Under the pieces are notes generated by a model. It did not search any database, was not told the origin of the DNA, and saw only the letters and a list, made by a program, of their open reading frames with translations. Shown piece after piece: positions 24,543 to 32,444 of a stretch of 64,000 nt of DNA (its first letter is position 1; every line of letters starts with the position of its first letter). This stretch comes from Hymenobacter sp. H14-R3 (GTDB lineage: Bacteria; Bacteroidota; Bacteroidia; Cytophagales; Hymenobacteraceae), in assembly GCF_030063445.1 (NCBI RefSeq), contig NZ_JASITD010000018.1, positions 1 through 64,000 on the forward strand, given 5' to 3'. The position numbers and the translations under genes are program-made.

Positions 24543-26711
24543 TTAATAACCAAGCAGGTCGCCCAATGCTACGGCCACCTTGGCGGCGCTGGGCAGCATT
24601 TGCTTTTCCAGCTCCACATTGAGCGGAATGGCGGGCAGGTTGGCCGCGCCGAGGGTGAACACGGGCGCGTCGAGCTGGCGGAAACAGTGGCGCTGGATGC
24701 GCCCGGCCAGGCTCTCGGCAAAGGAGTTGAGCAACGGCTCTTCGGTGAGGACCAGGGCTTTGCCGTGGCGGCGCACGGCGGCCTGCACGGCGTCCCAATC
24801 GAGGGGATTGAGGGTGCGCAGGTCGAGGATTTCGACGCGGCCGGGGTAATTGCGGCTGGCGGCCCGGGCCCAGTGCACGCCCATGCCGTAGGTGACGACC
24901 ACGCAGGTTTCACCGCCGGCCAGCTTGTCGGCATCGGCGGCCTGGGCCACGGCGGCCTGGCCCAAGGGGATGACGTAGCCGGCGGCCGGCTCGGTGGTTT
25001 TGGCCTCCTCCGTGCCAGGCACCTTGCTCCAGTACAACCCCTTGTGCTCCAGCATAATAACCGGATTAGGGTCCAGGAAAGCGGCGCGCAGCAGGCCCTT
25101 CATATCGGCGGCATTGCTGGGGTACACCACCTTAATGCCCCGGATGGTGAGCAGCGTGCTCTCGATGGAGCCTGAGTGGTAGGGCCCGCCCCCGCCATAG
25201 GCCCCCACCGGCACCCGAATGAGCGCCGGCACTGGAAACTTGCCCATGCTGAGGTAGCACGATTTCGACAGCTCCTCCACTAACTGGTTGAGGGCCGGCC
25301 AGATATAATCGGCAAACTGAATCTCGACGATGGGCCGTGCGCCCACGGCCGCCATGCCGGCCGTGCTGCCCACAATGTAGGCCTCCTGAATGGGCGTATT
25401 AAACACCCGCTTATCGCCGTATTTTTTGGCCAGCAGCGCCGCCTCGCGGAACACGCCGCCCAGCTCGCCGCCCACGTCCTGGCCATAGAACAGGGCCTCC
25501 GGAAACTCGCGCAAAATATCGTCTACGGCGTGCAGGGCGGCATCCACCATCAGCACTTTGTCGGCCCCGGCGGGGGCGCGCTCGCCGGCCTCGGCCAGCA
25601 CGGCGGGGGGCGCAAACTCGTGGTCGGCGAAGGTAGCGGGGTCGGGGTCGGGCGCGGCCTGGGCGGCGGCCCAGTCGGCGGCCACGGTGGCGCGGGCCTG
25701 GGCAACCAGCTGGGCCAGCGCGGCCTCGGTGGCGCCGGCGGCCAGCAGGCGCTGGTGCAGGCGGGGCAGCGGGTCGTTTTGCTGGTGCGCGGTGAGGTCG
25801 TCGCCGCGGTACCACTCCCGCCGTACCCCACTCGTGTGGTGGCCCAGCAGCGGGCACTTGGCGTGCACCAGGGCGGGCCCGCGCCGCTCGCGCACGTGCG
25901 CAAACGCCTCACTCAGACCACTGTACGAGGATTCAAAATCGGCCCCATCGACCCGCACGCGGTGCAGGCCGGGGAAGCCGGCGGCAAAGTCGTAGGCGTC
26001 CATGGCCCGCATTTCGCGGCCCGTGGCCGAGATGCCCCAGTCGTTGTCCTGCACCAGGTACACGATGGGCAGCTGGTGCAAAATGGCCATTTGCAGCGCC
26101 TCGCTTACCTCACCCTCCGTCATGGCACCATCACCGATAGAGCAGAGCACCAGCGGCTTAGCCGGCGCCGCCGAAGCCAGCCCGCTGAGCCCCGGCAACG
26201 GCTGGCCCGACTCGTAAAAATCGCGCGGGTCGGGCGACAGCAGCCCCAGGCCCTGGCTTTCGAGGTAGCTGATGGCGTGGGCCATGCCCGTGGCCGGAAT
26301 GGCCTGCATGCCCGTGGCCGAGCTTTGGTGCGGAATAATGGGGAACCCGGGCCGGTACAGGCTGGGGTGGCTGTAGTACGTGCGGCCGCCACTGAAGGGG
26401 TCATCGCGCTTGGCCAGCAATTGCAGCATCAGCTCGTAGGGGCGCAGGCCCATGCCCAGCAGCAAGGCATCGTCGCGGTAGTAGGGCGTGGCGTAGTCGC
26501 TGGGCCACAGCAGCGCGGCCGCGGCCAGCTGCACGGCCTCGTGGCCGCGGGCGGTAGCGTGCACGTAGCGGGCGGCTACGGTTTTGTGCGCTTCGTAGAG
26601 GGCGGCCATTTCGGCGGCCGTGTGCATGAGCAGGTAGGCACGGGTGAGCAGGGCCGTAGCGGGCACGGCCGGGGCCGCCACGCCAGGCGCGACAGGAGAA
26701 TCAACAAACAT
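24543..26711 (-). CDS. 2-oxoacid dehydrogenase E1, fused alpha and beta subunits
   Basis: A 722-residue thiamine-diphosphate enzyme. The alpha part (about 1-360) contains GHEAVQLAAAALL, YYRDDALLLGMG and the ThDP motif GDGAMTEGEVSEAL near residue 193, with DNDWGIS closing the motif. The beta part (about 385-722) contains FYGQDVGGELGGVF, NTPIQEAYIVGSTAGMAAVG, VEIQFADYIWPALNQL and HSGSIEST. Such alpha-beta fusions are common in Bacteroidota and are usually annotated as branched-chain 2-oxoacid (2-oxoisovalerate) dehydrogenase E1. The E2 and E3 genes are not in the window. The exact 2-oxoacid cannot be told from sequence. A near-consensus -7 element (TAATTTTA, 26743-26750) precedes the start. Confidence 0.9.
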   Translation of the reverse strand: MFVDSPVAPGVAAPAVPATALLTRAYLLMHTAAEMAALYEAHKTVAARYVHATARGHEAVQLAAAALLWPSDYATPYYRDDALLLGMGLRPYELMLQLLAKRDDPFSGGRTYYSHPSLYRPGFPIIPHQSSATGMQAIPATGMAHAISYLESQGLGLLSPDPRDFYESGQPLPGLSGLASAAPAKPLVLCSIGDGAMTEGEVSEALQMAILHQLPIVYLVQDNDWGISATGREMRAMDAYDFAAGFPGLHRVRVDGADFESSYSGLSEAFAHVRERRGPALVHAKCPLLGHHTSGVRREWYRGDDLTAHQQNDPLPRLHQRLLAAGATEAALAQLVAQARATVAADWAAAQAAPDPDPATFADHEFAPPAVLAEAGERAPAGADKVLMVDAALHAVDDILREFPEALFYGQDVGGELGGVFREAALLAKKYGDKRVFNTPIQEAYIVGSTAGMAAVGARPIVEIQFADYIWPALNQLVEELSKSCYLSMGKFPVPALIRVPVGAYGGGGPYHSGSIESTLLTIRGIKVVYPSNAADMKGLLRAAFLDPNPVIMLEHKGLYWSKVPGTEEAKTTEPAAGYVIPLGQAAVAQAADADKLAGGETCVVVTYGMGVHWARAASRNYPGRVEILDLRTLNPLDWDAVQAAVRRHGKALVLTEEPLLNSFAESLAGRIQRHCFRQLDAPVFTLGAANLPAIPLNVELEKQMLPSAAKVAVALGDLLGY

Positions 26712-26794
26712 ATTCAGGAGTAGGTAGGGCCAGTGGGGATGGTAAAATTACGCCCCGGCCCGACCTTTGCCGGAAATCCAGGGGGTTTTAAAAA

Positions 26795-26915
26795 CGGTTG
26801 TCCTTGCGCGCGCAACGAAGTGGAGCGCGGCAATCTTTCCTTCACCGCTTGGATTACTACCCTCAACGAGTAGGAAAGATTACCGCGCGCCCCTGCGTGG
26901 CGCGCAATGACAACC
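26795..26915. repeat. Palindromic repeat, attgcgcgcgcaacg family
   Basis: The left arm starts cggttgtccttgcgcgcgca and carries gtggagcgcggcaatctttc; the right arm (about 26869-26915) is its reverse complement with several differences. It is the same family as 59167-59292, and a 27-base remnant with both ends joined lies at 27836-27862. The right end is 15 bases before the hemF ATG. Confidence 0.85.
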
Positions 26916-26930
26916 GATTCTTACCTAGCT

Positions 26931-27833
26931 ATGTCCCTCACTCGCACCGATATCACTGCCTGGCTCCAGGATTTTCAAACCCGCCTTTGCGCCCAGCTCG
27001 AAGCCGCCGACGGCAGCGCCGTGCGCTTTGGGCAAGACGACTGGCAGCGGCCCGGCGGCGGCGGCGGGCACTCGCGGGTGTTTGAGGGCGGGGCCATTTT
27101 GGAGAAGGGCGGCGTGGGCTTTTCGGCCGTGGAGGGCGAAATGAGCGCCGCCGCCGCCCGGCAGCTGCACATGCCCGACCCGCATTTTTTTGCCACCGGC
27201 GTGAGCGTGGTGCTGCACCCGCGCAGCCCACGGGTGCCCATCATCCACATGAACGTGCGCTACTTCGAGGCCGGCAACGGCGAGGCGTGGTTTGGCGGCG
27301 GCATCGACCTCACGCCCATTTACGTGGATGAGGCGCAGGCCCGGCGCTTTCACCAGCGCCTCCAGGCGGCCTGCGATGCCCACAACCCGGCCTACTACGC
27401 CAAGTTCACGCGCTGGGCCGACGACTACTTCTACCTGCCCCACCGCCAGGAAACGCGCGGCGTGGGCGGTATTTTCTTCGACCGCCTCACCGTGGGCCAG
27501 GACGGCACGGTGGAAGAGTTATTTGCGTTCGTGCAGGCCGTGGCCGAGGTTTTTGGCCCCTTCTTCACCGAGCTGATGGCCGAAAACCATGCCTTGCCCT
27601 TCGGCGAGCGCGAGGAAGCCTGGCAAACCCTGCGCCGCAACCGCTACGCCGAGTTCAACCTGGCCTTCGACCGCGGTACCCGCTTCGGCCTCGAAACCGG
27701 CGGCCGCACCGAGAGCATCCTCATGAGCCTGCCCCCCCGCTGCGGCTGGAGCTACAACCCCGCCCCGCCCGCCCCCGGCTCGCCCGAGGCCACCACCCTG
27801 GCCTGGCTGCGCAAGGGCGTGGAGTGGGTGTAG
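26931..27833 (+). CDS. hemF: Oxygen-dependent coproporphyrinogen-III oxidase
   Basis: A 300-residue cytoplasmic enzyme of haem synthesis that decarboxylates two propionates of coproporphyrinogen III with oxygen. Conserved blocks are WQRPGGGGGHSRVFEGGAIL, FFATGVSVVLHPRSP, VPIIHMNVRYFE, WFGGGIDLTPIYV, RGVGGIFFDRL, NRYAEFNLAFDRGTRFGL and SILMSLPP. I take ATG 26931 rather than the in-frame ATG 26907, because the earlier one lies inside a palindromic repeat and precedes the conserved start of the family. Aerobic HemF fits an aerobic bacterium. It is followed 39 bases later by a PAP2 gene on the same strand. Confidence 0.96.
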   Translation: MSLTRTDITAWLQDFQTRLCAQLEAADGSAVRFGQDDWQRPGGGGGHSRVFEGGAILEKGGVGFSAVEGEMSAAAARQLHMPDPHFFATGVSVVLHPRSPRVPIIHMNVRYFEAGNGEAWFGGGIDLTPIYVDEAQARRFHQRLQAACDAHNPAYYAKFTRWADDYFYLPHRQETRGVGGIFFDRLTVGQDGTVEELFAFVQAVAEVFGPFFTELMAENHALPFGEREEAWQTLRRNRYAEFNLAFDRGTRFGLETGGRTESILMSLPPRCGWSYNPAPPAPGSPEATTLAWLRKGVEWV

Positions 27834-27835
27834 CT

Positions 27836-27862
27836 AATTGTCGTTCCTCCTCGCAATGACAG
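27836..27862. repeat. Remnant of the attgcgag palindromic repeat
   Basis: ttgtcgtt and aatgacag, the two outer ends of the repeat family seen at 26795 and 59167, are brought together around a short cctcctcgc core. This looks like an internally deleted copy between hemF and the PAP2 gene. Confidence 0.5.
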
Positions 27863-27872
27863 ACGTATTTTC

Positions 27873-28469
27873 ATGCCCCTACCCGCTATTCTGCACCAGC
27901 TTACTACCCTCGACCACCGGCTGCTGCTGGCTATCAACCACGCCCGCACGCCGGCCCTGGATGCGGTGATGACGTTTGCCTCCCAGATTAAGGTCTGGTT
28001 TCCATTTTATGCGGTGCTGCTGGGGTGGCTCATCTACCATTTTCGCCGCCAGGCGCTGCTGCTGCTGCCGCTACTGGCCGCCACGGTAGCACTGGCCGAC
28101 AGCATCACGAGCCGCGTTTTCAAGCCCTGGGCGGCCCGGGCGCGCCCCTGCCACGCCGCCGACCTGGCCGCCCAGCTCTACCTACCCGATGGTTGCGGCG
28201 GGGCCTACGGCTTCATGTCGTCGCACGCCGCTAATGCCATGGGGCTAGCTGTCTTTCTGCTGTTTACGCTACCCGCCAGCCGCTTTCGCTGGCTTAAAGC
28301 GGGCGTGTTTGCGTGGGCCGGCGTCATTTCCTACAGCCGCGTGTACCTGGCGGCCCACTACCCCCTCGACGTGCTGGCTGGCTGGCTGGTGGGCGCCGCG
28401 CTGGGCGCGGGCGCGGGCTGGGCTTTTCGGCGCTGGGCAACGCACTACTGGCCGCAGGCTACCACCTAA
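27873..28469 (+). CDS. PAP2 family phosphatase
   Basis: A 198-residue membrane phosphatase with about five or six hydrophobic segments. It has all three parts of the PAP2 signature: KPWAARARP (K-x6-RP) near residue 89, FMSSHAANAMG (the PSGH-type motif, here SSHA) near 118, and SRVYLAAHYPLDVLAG (S-R-x5-H-x3-D) near 152. Members remove phosphate from lipid pyrophosphates such as undecaprenyl pyrophosphate or phosphatidate. The active site would face the periplasm. The stop codon lies inside the left arm of a strong terminator, so termination begins at the very end of the coding region. Confidence 0.9.
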   Translation: MPLPAILHQLTTLDHRLLLAINHARTPALDAVMTFASQIKVWFPFYAVLLGWLIYHFRRQALLLLPLLAATVALADSITSRVFKPWAARARPCHAADLAAQLYLPDGCGGAYGFMSSHAANAMGLAVFLLFTLPASRFRWLKAGVFAWAGVISYSRVYLAAHYPLDVLAGWLVGAALGAGAGWAFRRWATHYWPQATT

Positions 28470-28516
28470 AAGACAAAAAGGCCGCTGGGTCGGCGGCCTT
28501 TTTGTCTTTTAGGTGG
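28462..28516. terminator. Perfect 24-base stem terminator overlapping a stop codon
   Basis: Left arm 28462-28485 (ccacctaaaagacaaaaagg, then ccgc) and right arm 28493-28516 are perfectly complementary around a 7-base loop. The left arm contains the last codons and TAA of the PAP2 gene. Because the arms hold A-runs and T-runs on both sides, it can also terminate the convergent ribE gene. Confidence 0.9.
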
Positions 28517-28554
28517 CAACTCCTTTTATTTACAAGCAGCATGCTACCAATAAG

Positions 28555-29172
28555 TTAAGCCTCCGCGCTGGCGATAAGCCCCTGGCTGGCCAGTAGCTTG
28601 GCCACGTACTTGCCCACGATATCAAACTCCAGATTTACGCGGTCGCCGGCTTGCAGCTGGTGGAAGCCCGTGTGCTCGTAGGTGTAGGGGATAATGGCCA
28701 CCGAAAACTCGGTCGCCGTGCTCTCAAAACAGGTGAGGCTCACGCCGTTGATGGTGATGGAGCCCTTCTCCACGGTGAGGCGCTGCGGGCCGGCCTCGTG
28801 CCGGAACCGGAACAGCCAGGAGCCATCCTGGTCCTGCACGCGCAGGCACTCGGCGGTGGCATCGACGTGGCCCTGCACAATGTGGCCGTCGAAGCGCCCG
28901 CCCGCGGCCAGGCAGCGCTCCAGGTTGAGGTGGCGGCCGGGCTGCCACTGGCCCAGGTTGGTTTTGCGCAGCGTTTCATCAATGGCCGTAACTACGTGGG
29001 TGCCCGCGGCTACGTCGAGGGCCACTACGGTGAGGCATACGCCATCGTGGGCCACGCTTTGGTCTACTTTCAGCTCGCTCGCGAAGGGCGATTGAATGGT
29101 AAAATGGCGGTTGGTACCTTCGCTCGCAATACCAACAACGGTACCGACGGCTTCAATTATTCCTGTAAACAT
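28555..29172 (-). CDS. ribE: Riboflavin synthase alpha chain
   Basis: A 205-residue enzyme that dismutates two 6,7-dimethyl-8-ribityllumazine molecules into riboflavin. It has the expected two lumazine-binding repeats: MFTGIIEAVGTV with VDQSVAHDGVCLTVV (first, residues 1-97), and FDGHIVQGHVDATAE with EKGSITINGVSLT and YTYEHTG (second). The length is normal. The ATG directly abuts the end of a large inverted repeat (29171-29456), so the mRNA leader is repeat sequence. No FMN riboswitch is visible upstream. The gene stands apart from other rib genes. Confidence 0.96.
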   Translation of the reverse strand: MFTGIIEAVGTVVGIASEGTNRHFTIQSPFASELKVDQSVAHDGVCLTVVALDVAAGTHVVTAIDETLRKTNLGQWQPGRHLNLERCLAAGGRFDGHIVQGHVDATAECLRVQDQDGSWLFRFRHEAGPQRLTVEKGSITINGVSLTCFESTATEFSVAIIPYTYEHTGFHQLQAGDRVNLEFDIVGKYVAKLLASQGLIASAEA

Positions 29173-29456
29173 AACCGCAGATTCAAACGGATTTAACGGA
29201 TTTCGCAGATACGCCGCTGCGCGGCTGGCTACGCGAGGTGGGTAGGTGGGGGCACCGCTGCGCGGCTATTTAGCCGTTTTTCTGTACCAAACCCGGTAGC
29301 CGGTGCCAAAGTTATCAGTGCAAGCCAGTGCCTTCACGCTGCCACATGGCCATCAAGCCGCGCCGCGGCGCCCCCACCTACCTACCCACCTCGCGTAGCC
29401 AGCCGCGCAGCGGCGTATCTGCGAAATCCGTTAAATCCGTTTGAATCTGCGGTTAT
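29171..29456. repeat. Large inverted repeat filling the gap between two genes
   Basis: The left arm 29171-29253 and right arm 29370-29456 are reverse complements over about 83 bases, with a single 4-base (ctac) length difference. The arms read ataaccgcagattcaaacgg, then atttaacggatttcgcag. The 116-base middle part is unrelated between halves. The left arm begins on the ribE start codon and the right arm ends on the stop codon of the sugar transferase. A single-arm relative is at 13852-13911. It is probably a non-autonomous palindromic element. Confidence 0.9.
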
Positions 29457-30871
29457 TTGCCGCGGCCTTCCAGGATAATTTTGAGGGTGTAGAGCAGCAC
29501 CCGGAAGTCCATGGCCAGGCTCATGTTTTCGATGTAGAGGATGTCGAATTTCAGGCGCTCGACCATCTGAGCCACGGTTTCGGCGTAGCCGTATTTTACC
29601 TGACCCAGGCTGGTGAGGCCGGGGCGCACGCGGTGCAGGTGGCGGTAGTGGGGCGCGATTTTAACAATCTGGTCGATGAAGAACTGGCGCTCGGGGCGCG
29701 GCCCCACCAGGCTCATATCGCCCTTAATTACGTTCCAGAACTGCGGGAACTCATCGAGCCGCACCCGGCGCATAAAGCGGCCCCACTTGGTAATGCGCGG
29801 GTCGTGGTCGGAGCTGAGGCGCGGGCCGTGCTGCTCCGAATCAACGTACATCGAACGAAACTTGATGATGTCGAACGGCACGCCGTGCCGGCCAATGCGC
29901 GGCTGCCGGTAAAATATCGGCCCCGGCGACGACGAGCGCACCATGAGCGCCGTGAACAGGTACACCGGCCAGGCCAGCAGCAGAAACAGGCTGGAGCCCC
30001 CCACATCGAGCATGCGCTTGAGCACCTGCTGCCACACGGGCAGCAAATCCTGCTTGATTTCGATAAGCGGCGTGCCAAATACGTGGTTAACCTTCACCGA
30101 CCCTAGCAGCATCTGGTACAGGTCGGGCAGCACGCTGATGCGCACCGCCGAGCCCTCCAGCAGGTTCAGAATTTCCTGAATCCGACGGTGTTCGCTCGGC
30201 TCGATGGCAATGATAACCTGCTCGATACCGAGGCTGTGAATCAGCTCGGGCAGTTGCTGGTACGAGCCAACCGCGGGCAGCGCCTGGGCCAGCTCGGCCA
30301 CCACGGTAGTGCCCATCGGCGTGAAGCCCACCAGCCGCAGACCCAGGTGCCGCCCGGTGTGCTGCAAATCGGTGTAGGTACTCAGGGCCAGTTGGTTGGA
30401 CCCCACCAGCAAGACTGGAAATGAGATGTCGCCCCGCCGCACCAGCCGCTGCACGCTGCTCACGGCCCAGGTGCGCAGCACGGCCGTGATGGCAAAATGC
30501 AGCAGGTAATAGGCCCCAAACGTCTTATAGTAAGCGCGGTAGTCGCTCACCCCCTGGTCGTCGAGCAGCAGCGCGAAAAAAATAACGACCGTTCCCAGCA
30601 GTGACACCCGCGCCAAGCGGATAATCTCACTCAGGCGCGACTTGCGAAAAATATCGCGGTACTCACCCAGCAAGGCGTAGAGCGTGGTCCAGAACAGCGC
30701 CACCAGCACCGCCGCCCCCGCCAGGTATACCAGCGCATCCTCGGTGAAGCGGTAGCCCACCAGCTCACTCAGCAGGTGCTTGCGCAGCAGAAAAAAGACG
30801 ACCCAGGCCAGCAACGCCGCACTAAAGTCGGCCGCCACAAGCTTAAAATACTGAATTCGACGAAGCGACAA
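29453..30871 (-). CDS. Polyprenyl-phosphate glycosylphosphotransferase (exopolysaccharide initiation)
   Basis: A 472-residue inner-membrane protein of the WcaJ/PssY type. Four N-terminal hydrophobic segments (about residues 12-125) are followed by a cytosolic CoA-binding-like domain (FPVLLVGSNQLA, then VIIAIEPSEHRRIQE). The C-terminal Bac_transf domain begins KRMLDVGGSSLFLLLAW and carries PGPIFYRQPRIGRHG, FDIIKFRSMYVD, RLDEFPQFWNVIKGDMSLVG and PRPE. It would transfer a sugar-1-phosphate (often glucose or galactose) to undecaprenyl phosphate, the first step of capsule or exopolysaccharide building. No other polysaccharide genes are adjacent. A -7 element at 30912-30919 serves it. Confidence 0.92.
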   Translation of the reverse strand: MSLRRIQYFKLVAADFSAALLAWVVFFLLRKHLLSELVGYRFTEDALVYLAGAAVLVALFWTTLYALLGEYRDIFRKSRLSEIIRLARVSLLGTVVIFFALLLDDQGVSDYRAYYKTFGAYYLLHFAITAVLRTWAVSSVQRLVRRGDISFPVLLVGSNQLALSTYTDLQHTGRHLGLRLVGFTPMGTTVVAELAQALPAVGSYQQLPELIHSLGIEQVIIAIEPSEHRRIQEILNLLEGSAVRISVLPDLYQMLLGSVKVNHVFGTPLIEIKQDLLPVWQQVLKRMLDVGGSSLFLLLAWPVYLFTALMVRSSSPGPIFYRQPRIGRHGVPFDIIKFRSMYVDSEQHGPRLSSDHDPRITKWGRFMRRVRLDEFPQFWNVIKGDMSLVGPRPERQFFIDQIVKIAPHYRHLHRVRPGLTSLGQVKYGYAETVAQMVERLKFDILYIENMSLAMDFRVLLYTLKIILEGRGK

Positions 30872-30891
30872 GGGGCGGGCCAGATGGGGTG

Positions 30892-30899
30892 TAATTTTG
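30892..30899 (+). promoter_or_regulatory. -7 element TAATTTTG toward the methyltransferase gene
   Basis: An exact TAnnTTTG match on the plus strand, followed by CAGCGG. It lies 13 bases from the oppositely directed element at 30912-30919, so the two divergent promoters overlap. Confidence 0.45.
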
Positions 30900-30911
30900 C
30901 AGCGGACGCCG

Positions 30912-30919
30912 CAAAAATA
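30912..30919 (-). promoter_or_regulatory. -7 element TATTTTTG toward the sugar transferase gene
   Basis: An exact TAnnTTTG match on the minus strand, followed by CGGCG, about 40 bases before the ATG at 30871. It overlaps the opposing promoter at 30892-30899. Confidence 0.45.
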
Positions 30920-31044
30920 GGCCTTTTACGTGGCTTTGCGGGTTTTTCATTCGCCCTATCGTTCAGTTGGCAGCTCTTTGGCTACTGCCTCAGGCTGTTG
31001 CGGGCCACCAGGCTCAGCTTGCGCTCGCCCGCTGGCCCCGTTTT

Positions 31045-31740
31045 TTGTTCACTAAGCTGCTTTCCCTTATTCAACTACTACCCGATTCATACCGTCACCG
31101 GGGCCAGCGCCGGGCCCTCGTCACGCTGCTGCGCGAGCGGCGCAACATTCGCGACGAACACGTGCTGGCGGCCATCAACGCCGTGCCGCGCCACTTGTTT
31201 TTTGAGCCCACCTTCGAGGCCCACGCCTACCACGACAAAGCCTTTCCCATTGGCGAGGGCCAAACGATTTCGCAGCCCAGCACCGTGGCCTACCAAACCG
31301 AGCTGCTGGGTATTCGGCCCGGCCAGCGGCTGCTGGAGGTGGGCACTGGTTCAGGCTATCAATTCGCTGTGCTATGCCAACTTTCTGACAGCGTGCAGAG
31401 TATAGAATTCAACCCGGTACTGTTTGAGCGCGGCCGGCAGCGGCTGGCGGCGCTGGGTCTGCCTACGGCGGGCCTGCACCTGGGCGATGGCTCACTGGGC
31501 CTGCCGGGCCACGCGCCGTTTGACGGCATCCTGGTTACGGCCGGCGCGCCGGGCCTGCCGCCGGCTCTGCTGCGGCAGCTGCGCATTGGCGGGCGGCTGG
31601 TGGTGCCGGTGGGTGCCGCCGACCCCGGCCAGCAACAGTTGCTGCGCATCACGCGCGAAGGACCCGAGTCGTACCTGCGCGAAGAGTTTGGCGACTGCCG
31701 CTTTGTGCCCCTGCGCGGCGCGGCCGGCTGGGCAACTTAG
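31045..31740 (+). CDS. pcm: Protein-L-isoaspartate O-methyltransferase family
   Basis: A Rossmann-fold methyltransferase of the PCMT family, which repairs damaged aspartyl and asparaginyl residues by methylating L-isoaspartate. The family start DSYRHRGQRRALVTLLRE is present, then VPRHLFFEP, the family motif GEGQTISQPSTVA, the SAM site LLEVGTGSGYQ and FDGILVTAGAPGLPPALL. The start is uncertain: no ATG exists in frame. TTG at 31045 places a short hydrophobic lead (LFTKLLSLIQLL) before the domain; a TTG at 30967 would give 257 residues. Transcription from the -7 at 30892-30899 leaves a leader of over 100 bases in the first case. Confidence 0.88.
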   Translation: MFTKLLSLIQLLPDSYRHRGQRRALVTLLRERRNIRDEHVLAAINAVPRHLFFEPTFEAHAYHDKAFPIGEGQTISQPSTVAYQTELLGIRPGQRLLEVGTGSGYQFAVLCQLSDSVQSIEFNPVLFERGRQRLAALGLPTAGLHLGDGSLGLPGHAPFDGILVTAGAPGLPPALLRQLRIGGRLVVPVGAADPGQQQLLRITREGPESYLREEFGDCRFVPLRGAAGWAT

Positions 31741-31822
31741 GAGCTGTGACTACGGAATTTGACGTAAAGAACTAGCAGGGCAACCCCCGCTCAAGCTGGA
31801 TTTCTTCTTCTAAACGCAAGCG

Positions 31823-31853
31823 TTTTGCTCCACTGCCCTCGGCCGTACCTTTG
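31823..31853 (+). promoter_or_regulatory. Promoter, TTTTG-N18-TACCTTTG
   Basis: The best-formed Bacteroidota-type promoter in the window: TTTTG at 31823-31827, an 18-base spacer, then TACCTTTG at 31846-31853, followed by CGC. It drives the thioesterase and probably the downstream HolD-like gene; the leader is about 55 bases. Confidence 0.6.
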
Positions 31854-31913
31854 CGCACCTTCCCATCCAATTCATTCTTTCTTCCTAATTCTTCATTCTA
31901 AATTCAACCCGCT

Positions 31914-32432
31914 GTGCGCAAGCAACGCCCCGTCTCCGACTCGTTCGTTATTATGACCGAGCTGGTGCTCCCCAACGACACCAATACCCTCAACAATCTG
32001 ATGGGTGGCCGCATGATGCACCTCATGGACATTGCCGCTGCCATTGCCGCCCAAAAGCACTCCAACCGCATCGTGGTTACGGCATCGGTCGATAACGTAT
32101 CGTTCCGCGACCCCATCCGGCTGGGCAACGTGGTCACGCTGGAGGCCCAGGTTACGCGGGCCTTCTCCTCCAGCATGGAGGTGCACATCGACGTGTGGGC
32201 CGAGGACATCCCCAGCGGCACCAAGCTCAAAACCAACGAGGCGTTCTTCACCTTCGTGGCCGTCGACCAGTCGGGCCGCCCCATCGACGTGCCCGAGGCC
32301 ATGCCCGAAACCGCCGAAGAAATCGCACTTTATGACGGGGCCCTGCGCCGCCGCCAGCTGCGTCTGGTGCTCGCCGGCCGCATGAAGCCCGGCGATGCCA
32401 ACGAGCTAAAAGCTATGTTTGAACTAGCCTAA
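31914..32432 (+). CDS. Acyl-CoA thioesterase (hotdog fold)
   Basis: A 172-residue cytoplasmic protein of the BFIT/BACH-type acyl-CoA thioesterases, started from GTG 31914. Family blocks: the N-terminal strand SFVIMTELVLPNDTN, the helix-containing TLNNLMGGRMMHLMDIAAAI, VVTASVDNVSFRDPIRLGNV and KTNEAFFTFVAVDQSGRP. Such enzymes hydrolyse acyl-CoA esters to free acid and CoA; chain-length preference cannot be read here. A well-formed promoter (31823-31853) precedes it. The next gene begins 12 bases after its stop and is likely co-transcribed. Confidence 0.92.
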   Translation: MRKQRPVSDSFVIMTELVLPNDTNTLNNLMGGRMMHLMDIAAAIAAQKHSNRIVVTASVDNVSFRDPIRLGNVVTLEAQVTRAFSSSMEVHIDVWAEDIPSGTKLKTNEAFFTFVAVDQSGRPIDVPEAMPETAEEIALYDGALRRRQLRLVLAGRMKPGDANELKAMFELA

Positions 32433-32444
32433 CCCATCGCATAC

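Noticed and set aside
25530..26723. 397-residue open frame on the plus strand
   Set aside because: Antisense to the E1 alpha part; Gly/His-rich composition typical of a shadow frame.
26907..26930. Earlier ATG for hemF
   Set aside because: It is within the right arm of a palindromic repeat, and the added residues (TTDSYLA) are not part of the conserved HemF start.
29173..29369. FMN riboswitch upstream of ribE
   Set aside because: The leader is the arm of an inverted repeat and lacks the conserved six-stem RFN sequence blocks.
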